From the NCBI GenBank assembly GCA_002163245.1, contig MAAL01000064.1, forward strand, positions 1-64,000: a stretch of 64,000 nt of DNA, given 5' to 3'. Origin of the DNA: Gammaproteobacteria bacterium 42_54_T18 (lineage in GTDB: Bacteria; Pseudomonadota; Gammaproteobacteria; Pseudomonadales; Ketobacteraceae). The notes beneath the pieces are model-generated. The model was given only the letters and a program-made list of their open reading frames with translations. It did no database searches and was not told the DNA's origin. Position 1 is the first letter of the stretch, and every line of letters begins with the position of its first letter. The translations under genes and the position numbers were made by a program. Below, piece after piece: positions 29,839 through 39,469 of the stretch.

Positions 29839-30495
29839 TTAATGAACATCCTTCCAGTACTCTCTGTTAAGCATATAAACAAAGAACAGCAATACAAACA
29901 AGAATGCAATCACCTTATAACCAAGGCTTTCACGCGTTGCACGAATTGGCTCCGCCATGTATACCATATAATTGGTTAAATCAGCCATGTTGGTTTTAAA
30001 CTCTTTCTCACTCATGCTCTCTTGCATTGTCTGCAAAACATGCGGCATACCTACGTCTTTAAATACGTGGTTATTTACACCCCATGGACGAAACTCGTCA
30101 GCATAAAAGCTAGTCAGGTAAGAATAAACCCAATCTGAACCGCGCACCCGAGCCTGCAGTGACAAATCAGGAGGCGCAGTACCAAACCATTTTTTTGCTA
30201 AATCTTGAGGAATGGCAGACACCATCACATCGCCAATCTTGCTATCAGTAAACACAAGATTATCCATCATAATATCGGCCGGTATTTCCAAATCATCTGA
30301 CACTCGCTCATAGCGCATAAAATTTGCAGAATGACAGCCCTGACAGTTATTAACAAAAAGCTGTGCGCCTTTTTGCAGCGATGCTTTATCGTCCATATTA
30401 ATCGGCGCAGTAACGATGTGCTCATTAACGCCTGACGAAGCCTGTACCAACATGGACAAACTCATAGCAACTAACAATACAATTAGCTTTTTCAT
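29839..30495 (-). CDS. petC: Cytochrome c1 (bc1 complex)
   Basis: This is the membrane-anchored c-type cytochrome of complex III, which takes electrons from the Rieske centre. The 218-residue protein has a signal peptide (1-20), the heme-binding C51-Q-G-C54-H55, and a C-terminal membrane anchor (about 188-210). A conserved methionine in the PADIMMDNL region or near GMPHVL could be the axial ligand. It overlaps petB by one base. Confidence 0.96.
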   Translation of the reverse strand: MKKLIVLLVAMSLSMLVQASSGVNEHIVTAPINMDDKASLQKGAQLFVNNCQGCHSANFMRYERVSDDLEIPADIMMDNLVFTDSKIGDVMVSAIPQDLAKKWFGTAPPDLSLQARVRGSDWVYSYLTSFYADEFRPWGVNNHVFKDVGMPHVLQTMQESMSEKEFKTNMADLTNYMVYMAEPIRATRESLGYKVIAFLFVLLFFVYMLNREYWKDVH

Positions 30496-31748
30496 TAGTG
30501 CGACCCCGTAACCCGTTCTGGAACTGGTTTAGTAGCTTCTCTTGATGTCCAGAAAGGCATACCAATAAAGAAAGCAAAATAAATCACCGTGGCTATTTGA
30601 CCAACTGTACTATAAGTAATAAAGGACAAACCAAATGCATGGTCACCAGGGTTCTTAACACCGCAAATACCCAAAACGATAAAGGTGACAGCAAAAAGCG
30701 CTAACGCAAATTTGCTAAAAAAACCTTTATAACGAATGGATTTCACTGGGCTACGATCTAACCAAGGCAATACAAACAAGATCGCCACAGAAACACCAAA
30801 ACCAATGACACCCATCAGTTTGTCAGGGATCGCCCTTAATACCGCATAAAATGGTGTAAAATACCATACTGGCGCGATGTGATCTGGCGTCTTTAACGGG
30901 TTCGCTGGTTCAAAGTTAGGCTTCTCTAAAAAGTAACCGCCACCCTCTGGAAAGAAAAACAACACGATACAAAAAACAATCAAGAAAACGACTATGCCGA
31001 CAAGGTCATGTACAGTGTAATAAGGGTGGAAAGGGATTCCATCCAGTGGCTTTCCGTTTTCGTCTTTTTTAGCTTTAATATCAATCCCATCAGGATTATT
31101 TGAACCTACTTCGTGTAAAGCAATAATATGCAATACAACCAAGGCCAACAATATGATTGGGAATGCAACAACGTGCAGCGCGAAGAAACGGTTCAGGGTA
31201 ATCCCAGAGATCAAATAATCCCCGCGAATCCACTCCATCAGCGCATCACCAACGTACGGGATCGCCCCTGGCAGAGAGATAATTACCTGTGCGCCCCAGT
31301 AAGACATTTGACCCCATGGAAGCAAATACCCCATAAAGGCTTCAGCCATGAGAACAAAGAATATCAACATACCAAACACCCACACAAGCTCGCGGGGCTG
31401 ACGGTATGAACCATAGAGCAATGCTCTGAACATATGCAGATAAACAACAACAAAGAAAGCTGACGCTCCCGTTGAATGCATATAACGTAACAACCACCCA
31501 TAGTCGACGTCACGCATAATGTTCATTTCCACCGAAGCAAATGCACCTTCGCCAGACGGGTTGTACATCATGGTTAACCAAACACCTGTCAACAGCTGGT
31601 TTACCAACACAACCATAGACAAAACACCAAAGAAGTACCAAAAGTTAAAGTTCTTAGGAGCATAATATTTGCTCATATGATCTTCGAACATCTTGGTGGC
31701 AGGGAAGCGATCATCAACCCATGTCATCATATTTTGAAACATGCTCAT
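30495..31748 (-). CDS. petB: Cytochrome b (bc1 complex)
   Basis: This is the core quinol-oxidising subunit of complex III with the two b hemes. The 417-residue protein has about eight membrane segments, paired heme-ligand histidines (LRYMHSTGASAFFVVVYLHMFR and ALHVVAFPIILLALVVLHIIALHE regions) and the PDHIAPVWYF quinol-site motif, a PEWY equivalent with V-W-Y. Gene order petA-petB-petC with one-base overlaps is standard. Confidence 0.97.
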   Translation of the reverse strand: MSMFQNMMTWVDDRFPATKMFEDHMSKYYAPKNFNFWYFFGVLSMVVLVNQLLTGVWLTMMYNPSGEGAFASVEMNIMRDVDYGWLLRYMHSTGASAFFVVVYLHMFRALLYGSYRQPRELVWVFGMLIFFVLMAEAFMGYLLPWGQMSYWGAQVIISLPGAIPYVGDALMEWIRGDYLISGITLNRFFALHVVAFPIILLALVVLHIIALHEVGSNNPDGIDIKAKKDENGKPLDGIPFHPYYTVHDLVGIVVFLIVFCIVLFFFPEGGGYFLEKPNFEPANPLKTPDHIAPVWYFTPFYAVLRAIPDKLMGVIGFGVSVAILFVLPWLDRSPVKSIRYKGFFSKFALALFAVTFIVLGICGVKNPGDHAFGLSFITYSTVGQIATVIYFAFFIGMPFWTSREATKPVPERVTGSH

Positions 31749-32350
31749 TATGCTGCCTCTCCGTCTTCACCAATTTTTATTACTGTATCTGACATGTAAT
31801 AATAGGGAGGTACGTCAAGATTTGTTGGTGCTGGAACCCCTTGAAATACACGTCCAGACAAATCAAATTTTGAACCATGACAAGGACAGAAAAAGCCACC
31901 CATCCATTCATCACCACCCAAATCCGCTGCACCCACATCTGGGCGAAACAGAGGGGAACAACCAAGGTGAGTACAGATGCCTACAAGCACCACAATCTCA
32001 GAATGCCCTTCGATCGAGCGCCCTTGGTTTTTAGTGTACACAGGTTGATTACTATTTTCCGAACCAGGGTCACGCAAGTTACCCTCAACATCCGCCAACA
32101 TCTTCATTGACTCAGGGGTGCGGCGCACTATCCATACAGGCTTGCCCCGCCATTCAACCGTCATCTTTTGACCTGGTTCCAACTTACTAAAATCTGCGAC
32201 TACAGGTGCACCTGCCGACTTTGCTTTTGCGCTAGGACTCCACGATTTTACAAATGGAACCGCTAGACCTACCGCGCCAGCAGCGCCTACCGCCGAAGTA
32301 GCACCAATCCAAAATCGGCGACGCCCTTCATTTACGCTGTCAGTACTCAT
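31748..32350 (-). CDS. petA: Rieske iron-sulfur protein (bc1 complex)
   Basis: This is the 2Fe-2S subunit of complex III. It begins with a Tat-type signal anchor (RRRFWIGATSAVGAAG) and carries the cluster ligands CTHLGC and CPCHGSKFD. The frame opens at 32401, but the ATG at 32350 follows GGAGAGAGG and matches family N-termini, giving 200 residues. It is the first gene of petABC. Confidence 0.97.
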   Translation of the reverse strand: MSTDSVNEGRRRFWIGATSAVGAAGAVGLAVPFVKSWSPSAKAKSAGAPVVADFSKLEPGQKMTVEWRGKPVWIVRRTPESMKMLADVEGNLRDPGSENSNQPVYTKNQGRSIEGHSEIVVLVGICTHLGCSPLFRPDVGAADLGGDEWMGGFFCPCHGSKFDLSGRVFQGVPAPTNLDVPPYYYMSDTVIKIGEDGEAA

Positions 32351-32436
32351 TGACCTCTCTCCAAAGGAATTCACAGATAGGCTGCACCAAATTTCAAGCA
32401 CAAAACCCCTGTATACTCATAAAAAATTACGCGCTC

Positions 32437-32465
32437 ATAGTAATGAAATTACGAAATAGTTACAA
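32437..32465 (-). promoter_or_regulatory. Candidate petABC promoter
   Basis: On the minus strand TTGTAA (32460-32465) and TACTAT (32437-32442) are 17 bases apart, about 87 bases before the petA start. Confidence 0.5.
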
Positions 32466-32583
32466 GGAAACCAGAAAATTAGCTCACAAGAAATGCAATA
32501 AAGACCATGACCAACCCAAGATGACAGCAATTCAATATCATTCCGAGCAACAGCCAACTAATACGACAAAACACATAGGCAAA

Positions 32584-32614
32584 AAAAAGCCCAAAACAAT
32601 GTTTTGGGCTTTTT
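32584..32614 (-). terminator. Terminator of rplM-rpsI
   Basis: Perfect 14-base arms (32584-32597, 32601-32614) with a three-base loop and a T-tract on the minus-strand transcript, about 35 bases after the rpsI stop. Confidence 0.9.
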
Positions 32615-32649
32615 CGAATCCAATTCCTGGCGCAAACCAGGAAATTGAA

Positions 32650-33036
32650 TTAACGCTTCGAAAACTGAGGTTTCTTACGTGCTTTACGTAGACCAACTTT
32701 CTTACGTTCAACCGATCGAGCGTCACGAGTTACATAACCAGCCTTACGAAGAGGGCTGCGCAACGTCTCATCAAACTCGATAAGTGCACGAGTGATTCCC
32801 AGACGGATAGCACCGGCTTGACCGTTGTTACCACCACCTTTCACTGTCACTGTAATATCGAATTTCTCAGTCATTTCAACCAACTCTAGTGGTTGACGAA
32901 CAACCATTCGAGAAGTTTCACGACCAAAGTATGTGTCTAATGTACGACCATTAACATTAATATTTCCAGAGCCCGCACGAAGGAATACTCGTGCAGCAGA
33001 GCTCTTGCGTCGACCTGTACCGTAATTTGTTTCCAC
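32650..33036 (-). CDS. rpsI: 30S ribosomal protein S9
   Basis: S9 binds the 16S rRNA head and its C-terminal tail reaches the P site. The 128-residue protein has the family start ([19 protein letters not shown]), [15 protein letters not shown] and the basic tail ending KKPQFSKR. Translation starts at a GTG preceded by GGAAG at good spacing. It follows rplM by 17 bases, the universal L13-S9 pair. Confidence 0.98.
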   Translation of the reverse strand: METNYGTGRRKSSAARVFLRAGSGNINVNGRTLDTYFGRETSRMVVRQPLELVEMTEKFDITVTVKGGGNNGQAGAIRLGITRALIEFDETLRSPLRKAGYVTRDARSVERKKVGLRKARKKPQFSKR

Positions 33037-33053
33037 GATTTCGCTTCCGTCTC

Positions 33054-33482
33054 TTAGATGTTCAATTCTTTAGGCTGTTGAGCCGCGTGATTATGCTCGC
33101 TACCAACATATACTTTAAGCTTGCGGAACATCGCACGACCTAAAGGGTTATGAGGAAGCATACCTTTAACAGCTGATTCAATGACCAACTCAGGCTTGTG
33201 AGCAATTAGCTTTTCGAAATTCATTGACTTCAAGCCACCTGGGTAACCAGTATGACTATAGTATATCTTGTCACTACGCTTATTTCCGGTTACTTCGATT
33301 TTCTCAGCATTAATAATGATGATGTAATCACCAGTATCAACATGAGGGGTATACACAGGCTTATGCTTGCCACGCAAGCGTAAAGCCACTTCAGTTGCTA
33401 GACGACCTAATGTTTTGCCTTCTGCATCAACTACATACCAGTCACGTTCAACAGTCTCTGGTTTAGCGCTATAAGTTTTCAT
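33054..33482 (-). CDS. rplM: 50S ribosomal protein L13
   Basis: L13 is an early-assembly 23S rRNA-binding protein. The 142-residue protein shows [24 protein letters not shown], the [12 protein letters not shown] loop and [17 protein letters not shown], all family hallmarks. It is the first gene of the rplM-rpsI operon, with a good promoter upstream. Confidence 0.98.
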   Translation of the reverse strand: MKTYSAKPETVERDWYVVDAEGKTLGRLATEVALRLRGKHKPVYTPHVDTGDYIIIINAEKIEVTGNKRSDKIYYSHTGYPGGLKSMNFEKLIAHKPELVIESAVKGMLPHNPLGRAMFRKLKVYVGSEHNHAAQQPKELNI

Positions 33483-33816
33483 CTATTCTACCCTAGAATA
33501 CTTGGTCATGATTCACTGACTCATGAAGAGCGCGAATACTACCCAACCTGTCAGAATTTGACAAGCAATTTTCTATCAATTTTGAGTTTACCATTGAACG
33601 AGAAGAGAAACTGAGTCGGGGGGACGCTCGTTATCTGTATAAAACCCTGTTATTTAGCATAGTACAGACTTAACGCCTTCACTCGCCCTGCATGCTAACG
33701 TATGCGGATACCGTCACTTTAGTTGCCTCAAGAGCACTTAAAGGGAGTTCCACTGCAGATTTTGGCGAATTGTATCAAAGACAACGGCTGCCGTCAGCAC
33801 CTTCTGTGAAAAATTG
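33483..33816. other. Non-coding region between zapE and rplM
   Basis: No gene is visible. The end nearest rplM holds its promoter. The remainder follows the zapE stop, shows no convincing terminator hairpin and has no tRNA-like cloverleaf that I can find. Confidence 0.5.
33536..33564 (-). promoter_or_regulatory. Sigma70-type promoter of rplM-rpsI
   Basis: On the minus strand TTGTCA (33559-33564) and TAGTAT (33536-33541) are 17 bases apart, about 54 bases before the rplM start. Confidence 0.7.
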
Positions 33817-34932
33817 CTAAGGTTTATGCTCTCGAGCCAAATATTCATGAGATTGCATCTCCAACAAGCGACTTTGAGTACGCTGAAATTCGAACTCAAG
33901 CTGCCCACTACCGTACAAGTTTTCAATAGCAGCCTCTGCGGACATAATCAGTTTCACATTACGATCGTAAAATTCATCCACAAGATTAATAAAGCGGCGA
34001 GCCAGATCATCTGTCAACCCATTCATCACCGGTACATTAGAAATTAATACGGCATGATAGATCCTGGATAGCTCTATATAGTCATTTTGACTGCGAGGGC
34101 CATTACAAAGGGCATCAAAATCACACCACAACACGTCATCCGCCACCATAATAGTTTCTATAGGTCGCCCCTCTATTTCAATAACTTCCTCAGCATGCCC
34201 AGGCTCTGGCGCCAAAGAGTCAAAACTTTTACGCAAACTCTCGCCTGCCCCCTTATCAAGCGGCGAATGAAAGATTTCCGCCTTTTCTAACGCTCTCAAT
34301 CTATAATCAATGCCACTGTCGACATTAACTATTTCTGTATAAGTATTAATTAAAGTAATAGCAGGCAAAAAACGGGCTCTCTGCAAGCCGTTCTCATATA
34401 ACTTATCCGGCACTATGTTTGATGTTGCAACCAACGTAACACCTCGACCAAACAGGCGCTCCATCATTCCACCCAATATCATCGCATCAGTGATATCAGA
34501 CACAAAGAACTCATCAAAACAAATGACACAGGCCTCCTCTGCCAACCGGTCTGCCACAATACTCAATGGGTCCTTGCTTCCCTGTAAATCTGTCAGCTCG
34601 TGATGAATACGCCGCATAAAACGATGGAAGTGAATACGCATTTTTTGCTCAAAGGGCAAACTTTCATAAAAAGTATCCACCAAATAGGTTTTCCCTCGCC
34701 CTACCCCCCCCCAAAAGTACAAGCCCATCACAGGCACTACCTGAGTAGCCTTTGACTTATTGCTAAACCGAGAAAAAAAGCCTTTCGAGCCAGCATTTTG
34801 CTTGCGTAAGACCAAATCATGATAAAGCCTATCAAGATGGGTCACCGCTTGCTCCTGAGCCTCGTCATAGCTGAACTCAGGGCGCGCCAAGTCACGCTTA
34901 TAGCGCTCTAAGGGGGTCAAACATTGCGTCAT
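33817..34932 (-). CDS. zapE: Cell division ATPase ZapE (AFG1 family)
   Basis: ZapE is an AAA-type ATPase that modulates the Z ring under stress in E. coli. The 371-residue protein has the Walker A loop GGVGRGKT, the FHRFMRRIH motif, Walker B VICFDEFFV and the sensor region LVATSNIVPDKLYENGLQR. The position near rplM-rpsI matches other gammaproteobacteria. Confidence 0.96.
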   Translation of the reverse strand: MTQCLTPLERYKRDLARPEFSYDEAQEQAVTHLDRLYHDLVLRKQNAGSKGFFSRFSNKSKATQVVPVMGLYFWGGVGRGKTYLVDTFYESLPFEQKMRIHFHRFMRRIHHELTDLQGSKDPLSIVADRLAEEACVICFDEFFVSDITDAMILGGMMERLFGRGVTLVATSNIVPDKLYENGLQRARFLPAITLINTYTEIVNVDSGIDYRLRALEKAEIFHSPLDKGAGESLRKSFDSLAPEPGHAEEVIEIEGRPIETIMVADDVLWCDFDALCNGPRSQNDYIELSRIYHAVLISNVPVMNGLTDDLARRFINLVDEFYDRNVKLIMSAEAAIENLYGSGQLEFEFQRTQSRLLEMQSHEYLAREHKP

Positions 34933-34999
34933 ACTAATTCCTTAACAACAGCGTATTCACATCACTTTCGTGATCAAAGCGTACAAATTTTGCGACACT

Positions 35000-35683
35000 C
35001 TATCGAAGGTTTCTATCATTGTCTATGTTCGCCAATTGCTTAACCAACCCTTTTAGCTCAGGTAATTGACCGTGAAAAAAGTGCCCCGCCCCTTCCAATA
35101 CAGCTTTCTGCTTCTCGGTTGTTACAGAATCAAACCATTGATAGATAGAAGACGGATCAACCACCTCATCGCTGCCCCCCACAATCACTCCTAGCGGCAC
35201 ATCAAATGCGGTAAAATTTTCAAAATCGTAGTTCACTACGGCTGGCGCAACCAATAACAATGAAATCACAGGAAAATCATCCTTTAATGCCAACTGCAAA
35301 GCCCTTGTCACCACATAAGAGCCAAAAGAGAAGCCTGCCAAAATAATGCGATCACCAGGCCTGACCGACTTCAACCAACCCAGTACAGCCATCAAATCAT
35401 CAGCCTCCCCTATTCCCTCAGCATACTCCCCTTCACTTTTTTCCACGCCTCGAAAATTAAACCGAACCACTCTGTGCCCCAAGTCTCGATGACAACGGGC
35501 TATCGTATGTACCACTTTATTATTCATCGTCCCCCCCATCAACGGATGCGGATGACACACAACTACTACAACCCCAGAATCACCATCCTCTGGAGCATTT
35601 GAGGGTGCCATAGTTGAGGTTTGCAATTGACCGCACACACCATCTATAAAAAAACGACTCTCACCTTCTGGAAACTCGAACAT
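35000..35683 (-). CDS. Alpha/beta hydrolase (COG2945-like)
   Basis: This is a 227-residue cytoplasmic hydrolase fold. It has the HPHPLMGGTMNNKVV oxyanion region, the nucleophile elbow GFSFGSY, a candidate acid in GGSDEVVDP and the catalytic histidine in GAGHFFHG. The ATG at 35683 with AAGGG upstream is preferred over a TTG at 35698. The substrate is unknown. It lies 67 bases upstream of zapE on the same strand and may be co-transcribed. Confidence 0.85.
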   Translation of the reverse strand: MFEFPEGESRFFIDGVCGQLQTSTMAPSNAPEDGDSGVVVVVCHPHPLMGGTMNNKVVHTIARCHRDLGHRVVRFNFRGVEKSEGEYAEGIGEADDLMAVLGWLKSVRPGDRIILAGFSFGSYVVTRALQLALKDDFPVISLLLVAPAVVNYDFENFTAFDVPLGVIVGGSDEVVDPSSIYQWFDSVTTEKQKAVLEGAGHFFHGQLPELKGLVKQLANIDNDRNLR

Positions 35684-35953
35684 ACCTATCCCTTCCAATA
35701 TTTAAACGATTTCGGCTATTCTGGCCAAACCTGGCGCTACCGTATGGCCAAATCATCACAATCCGTAGACTTTGTTACATCCTATTCAAACAATCTACCC
35801 TGCCCCGCATGTTTAAGGCTGTCTTATTTAAGAATATGATTATATTATCAAAATAACGGGGGCCAATGGACATTCAACTAGACACCACCCCCCACAATGT
35901 TTTTAGCTACTATATTTTTAGCAATACGGTAGATTATACCGCTAGGGGTTGAT

Positions 35954-36445
35954 ATGGGTTGGATTGAGATTGTAAGTTTTCTTGTAGGCGCACTTTCAGG
36001 AGCCGCGATCTGCTATTTTGGTGTTATGCGTCAACGCACAGAAAATGCGGTAGAAAGGCAAATGAGAGAATTACAGGAAGAATTTACCGCTTACAGGGAA
36101 AATGTTAATCAACACTTTCACCAGACGGCGAACCTGGTTAACGACCTATCAGCTAATTATATCTCGGTACAAAAACACCTTGAAACTGCAGCCACTTCTT
36201 TCGCAGAACCACCAAGGAGCTTCGAAATAGAAGAAGACTCAGAAGCACTACCAACCCCAAAACCGGAGTTTGCCACACTCGAGATCCAAGCGCCGGCAGT
36301 AGACGAGGAAGACGCTGGTTTCTCCGGTGAAACAGTTGAGCCCCCGAGAGATTACGCTCCAAAAAGTGACCCTAAAGAACAAGGGACACTGGATGAAGGT
36401 TTTAGACTACAGGATCAAGCAGCAACTCCCCCTAGCGCAAACTAA
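35954..36445 (+). CDS. zapG: DUF1043 envelope/division protein ZapG (YhcB)
   Basis: This 163-residue protein has an N-terminal membrane segment (about 4-24) followed by a coiled coil (about 27-80) and a disordered acidic tail. The pattern GALSGAAICYFGVMRQ plus LQEEFTAYRENVNQHFHQTA is characteristic of YhcB, which links envelope growth and division in E. coli. It is divergent from the hydrolase gene with 270 bases between them. Confidence 0.88.
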   Translation: MGWIEIVSFLVGALSGAAICYFGVMRQRTENAVERQMRELQEEFTAYRENVNQHFHQTANLVNDLSANYISVQKHLETAATSFAEPPRSFEIEEDSEALPTPKPEFATLEIQAPAVDEEDAGFSGETVEPPRDYAPKSDPKEQGTLDEGFRLQDQAATPPSAN

Positions 36446-36487
36446 CTAAGCCCTTCACTCTAACCTTGCCCTTCAGATTGCACAGCA

Positions 36488-36505
36488 GCCCCTAGAAATA
36501 GGGGC
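36488..36505 (+). terminator. Short hairpin after zapG
   Basis: A seven-base G+C-rich stem (gccccta / taggggc) with a GAAA loop, about 40 bases after the zapG stop. It has no T-tract, so it may be a 3'-end stabiliser rather than an intrinsic terminator. Confidence 0.4.
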
Positions 36506-36561
36506 ACCTACCCTCGTTTTCAACCCTTCTATTAAATAAAGATTCTTTATTATTAATTTCC

Positions 36562-36589
36562 CTTGAATTGTATTTTTACTGCCCAAGAT
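36562..36589 (+). promoter_or_regulatory. Sigma32-like heat-shock promoter of hsp20
   Basis: CTTGAA (36562-36567) and CCCAAGAT (36582-36589) are 14 bases apart, close to the sigma32 consensus CTTGAAA / CCCCATNT with 13-15 spacing. It lies about 66 bases before the small heat-shock gene. Confidence 0.65.
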
Positions 36590-36655
36590 CTTAAACAACG
36601 GCGGCAATCACGCCCCAGCAATCAACACTAAAGATCATTTTTTGGAGCAATCACT

Positions 36656-37111
36656 ATGAGTATCGCAACCCTTAACCCTTGGCAAGTTCTTGATCAATTA
36701 CAACAAGATGCTTTACGCCGCCACTCTAGCCCAACATCAAGACGCTCTGCTTCTGTGAGCTGTAAAACCACATCAACACGCCAATGGCACCCTGCTGTAG
36801 ATATCACTGAATCCGCTAACGGATTCCATATCGTTATGGACTTACCTGGAATCAAACCTGAAAATGTATCTATCGAAATAGAAGACAATCAATTAAAAAT
36901 TAGCGGTGAACGCAAGCAATCGGAATCAGCCCCTCTAAAAAAGCATCACAGTGAGCGGGTTATTGGAGCATTCTCTCGCCAATTCCGTCTACCTAAAGAC
37001 GCCGATGCAACTCAAATAAGTGCATCATTTGAGATAGGGGTGCTAGCTATCGACATCAATAAACAAGAAGAGAGCAAGCCCCGCAAAGTTACTATTAATG
37101 TAAAAAACTAA
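36656..37111 (+). CDS. Small heat-shock protein (Hsp20/alpha-crystallin)
   Basis: Small heat-shock proteins hold unfolding proteins without ATP. The 151-residue protein has a basic/serine-rich N-terminal arm (1-42) and an alpha-crystallin domain (about 43-137; WHPAVDITESANGFHIVMDLPG, KISGERK, FSRQFRLPKDAD, ASFEIGVLAIDI). The tail has a VTI motif in place of the usual I-x-I/V anchor. It stands alone with a sigma32-like promoter and its own terminator. It resembles class A bacterial Hsp20 rather than IbpA/B. Confidence 0.9.
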   Translation: MSIATLNPWQVLDQLQQDALRRHSSPTSRRSASVSCKTTSTRQWHPAVDITESANGFHIVMDLPGIKPENVSIEIEDNQLKISGERKQSESAPLKKHHSERVIGAFSRQFRLPKDADATQISASFEIGVLAIDINKQEESKPRKVTINVKN

Positions 37112-37138
37112 CCGACAGTTCAACACTAAGGCTTAAAC

Positions 37139-37177
37139 AAAAAAACCTACCCAAATATTATTTAGGTAGGTTTTTTT
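37139..37177. terminator. Bidirectional terminator between hsp20 and sat
   Basis: Seventeen-base arms (37139-37155, 37161-37177) with one mismatch, an A7 tract on the left and a T7 tract on the right. It ends hsp20 and can end the convergent sat gene. Confidence 0.85.
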
Positions 37178-37237
37178 GTGGCGCTTTTAACAGCACCTAA
37201 TTCACGCTTTTATTTAGCGCTCATTATTTTACACCCT

Positions 37238-38455
37238 TTATTTTGCAGAATGACCCGTAAGTTTAACTTCAACTTTTTCATCATCTTTTAAGCTTGCATA
37301 ATAAGCTCGCAATATATCCAACACTTCAGGTCGACTAAAGTTATCTTGCACATCTTCACCTTCAGATAGCGCCTTACGTAACTTCGTGCCGGAAACTAAC
37401 ACACGATCCTTAGCTTCATGAGGACATGTCTTCATTGACGCCATAGAGCTACATTCATTACACCAGAATGTCCAATCAATACGCAATGGTAACGTTTCCA
37501 ATGCATCTTTTTCAATTTCATCAAATATATGATGCGCATCAAACGGCCCATAATAGTCACCTACACCAGCATGATCACGACCAACGATAAGATGTGAGCA
37601 GCCGTAGTTTTGACGGAACAACGCGTGCAATAATGCTTCACGTGGACCGGCATAACGCATATCCAATGGGTACCCTGATTGAACAACCGTGTTATCAACA
37701 AAATATTTATTGATTAACGTACCTATAGCTTCCTGACGAACTTCCGCAGGAATATCACCAGCCTTAAGCTTGCCCAACAATGAGTGGACCATCACTCCGT
37801 CACAAATCTCAATAGCGATTTTAGCAAGGTACTCATGCGAACGGTGCATAGGGTTACGAGTTTGAAATGCAGCAATAGTACTCCAACCTTTTGATTCAAA
37901 TAACGCACGCGTCTCAGCAGGTGTCATATAAACATCTTTATACTTCTCTGGAAACTCTCCCTGCGAGAATACCTTCACGGGGCCCGCCAAGTTAATCTCA
38001 CCCTGGGCCATTACCATCTGTACACCCGGGTGATCTTCTTCGGTCGTTTTAAATACTGTTGAGCATTCATGAGCCTTATCGATGCTGTATTTTTCTGTGA
38101 CGGTCATAGTACCCATCACCTCACCTGTTTCACCATCAACCAATGCTATATCTGAACCTTCAGCGATAGACTCTGCATCCGCTGCAGAAACAGACTTGGT
38201 AATAGGGATGGGCCAAAACAATCCATTGGCCATTTTCATATCATCACAAACACCCTGCCAATCCGCCTTGCTCATAAAGCCTTCTAACGGTGTAAAACCA
38301 CCAATACCAAGCATAATGAGGTCGCCAGTTTCGCGAGAACTCAGCGCAATCTGAGGCAAACTTTCTGCTCTGATTTTTTCTGCTGCTAGTGCGTCGCCTT
38401 CAAGCAACAATGGCTTGAGGTCTTTGCTTCCATGAGGATTGACTAAATTTGACAT
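37238..38455 (-). CDS. sat: ATP sulfurylase, PUA-domain (Sat) type
   Basis: Sat converts sulfate and ATP to adenosine 5'-phosphosulfate. This is the single-chain Sat with an N-terminal PUA-like domain (about 1-165) and a catalytic HIGH-type nucleotidyltransferase domain with [12 protein letters not shown] and [13 protein letters not shown], not the CysD/CysN pair. A zinc-site-like C-x-x-C with further C/H ([18 protein letters not shown]) follows. The frame opens at 38515, but family proteins begin at the MSNLVNPHG start (38455), giving 405 residues. No APS kinase or reductase lies nearby, so assimilation is presumed. Confidence 0.93.
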   Translation of the reverse strand: MSNLVNPHGSKDLKPLLLEGDALAAEKIRAESLPQIALSSRETGDLIMLGIGGFTPLEGFMSKADWQGVCDDMKMANGLFWPIPITKSVSAADAESIAEGSDIALVDGETGEVMGTMTVTEKYSIDKAHECSTVFKTTEEDHPGVQMVMAQGEINLAGPVKVFSQGEFPEKYKDVYMTPAETRALFESKGWSTIAAFQTRNPMHRSHEYLAKIAIEICDGVMVHSLLGKLKAGDIPAEVRQEAIGTLINKYFVDNTVVQSGYPLDMRYAGPREALLHALFRQNYGCSHLIVGRDHAGVGDYYGPFDAHHIFDEIEKDALETLPLRIDWTFWCNECSSMASMKTCPHEAKDRVLVSGTKLRKALSEGEDVQDNFSRPEVLDILRAYYASLKDDEKVEVKLTGHSAK

Positions 38456-38648
38456 TGATTCTTTTACAACCTTTAACGTTCGATGGACGAATAGACGAAA
38501 AACACCAGGACACAACCAAACACCCAGTCTTCAAACATAGCGTGTTCAATGGCTTCTGATAAATAAACGGCGCTAATTATACCTGTGTTTGCCGCACCCA
38601 CTTATACCCTCCGGCTATATACTTATAACCAAAAATAAAAAAACATCA

Positions 38649-39407
38649 CTAAACAGGGTTATCTATATCGATAAACTCATGATCTATATACATTTTTTTA
38701 GAAATCGCAGCACCAACGGCCTGAACACCGTACCGCTCAGTTGCATGATGCCCTGCTGCAAAAAAATGAATACCGTACTCTCTTGCTATATGTGTGGTCT
38801 GCTCAGAGGCCTCTCCAGTGATATAAGCATCAACGCCACAATCTACAGCCTGCTCGATGTACCCCTGTGCACCGCCAGTACACCAAGCGACAGTACGAAT
38901 CAGTCGACCAGGAGCACCTACAAACAAAGGTTTGCGCCCCAATTCAGTAGAAATTTTCTGCGCTAATTCATCGCCACTCAATGGATTAATGAGCTTGCCA
39001 ACATTCCCTACACTGTACGGATTTCCTGGCTCTAACCCCCCTGTAACCTCAATCCCCAGTCGTGCTGCAAGCTGAGCATTATTACCTAATACAGGGTGAA
39101 CATCGATAGGTAAATGGTAGGCAAACAAACTAATATTATTATCCATTAAACGCTTAATTCTCTGGTATTTCATACCTACAAGACAAGGGTTCTCACCCTT
39201 CCAAAAATACCCATGATGAACCAATATTGCTTGCGCGCCCTTTTCTATTGCCTCATCAATTAGTGCTTGCGTCGCAGAGACTCCTGTCACCAATAGCTCT
39301 ATTGGTTGCTCTGATGCGACTTGCAACCCATTTGGTGCATAATCCCTAAAGTTTTCAGGGCCTAACAACCGGTTTAATTCACGTTCCAATTCTATTGGTG
39401 ATACCAT
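38649..39407 (-). CDS. Nif3-like dinuclear metal center protein (YbgI family)
   Basis: This is a 252-residue Nif3/YbgI family protein; family members bind two metal ions and are loosely annotated as GTP cyclohydrolase I type 2. The metal ligands are visible in ILVHHGYFWKGE, the DVHP motif and near the end GHHATERYGVQAV. The ATG at 39407 is preferred to a GTG at 39416 from ribosome-site spacing. It is divergent from algW. The biochemical role is not established. Confidence 0.9.
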   Translation of the reverse strand: MVSPIELERELNRLLGPENFRDYAPNGLQVASEQPIELLVTGVSATQALIDEAIEKGAQAILVHHGYFWKGENPCLVGMKYQRIKRLMDNNISLFAYHLPIDVHPVLGNNAQLAARLGIEVTGGLEPGNPYSVGNVGKLINPLSGDELAQKISTELGRKPLFVGAPGRLIRTVAWCTGGAQGYIEQAVDCGVDAYITGEASEQTTHIAREYGIHFFAAGHHATERYGVQAVGAAISKKMYIDHEFIDIDNPV

Positions 39408-39469
39408 GCTCAACACTCTTTTATTGCCTTACAGCACCTGTAGGATTGCTGTACTAGGATAACCGCATT

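Noticed and set aside
33483-33816. Possible tRNA or small RNA between zapE and rplM
   Set aside because: No cloverleaf, conserved T-loop or strong terminator was found; only the rplM promoter is supported.
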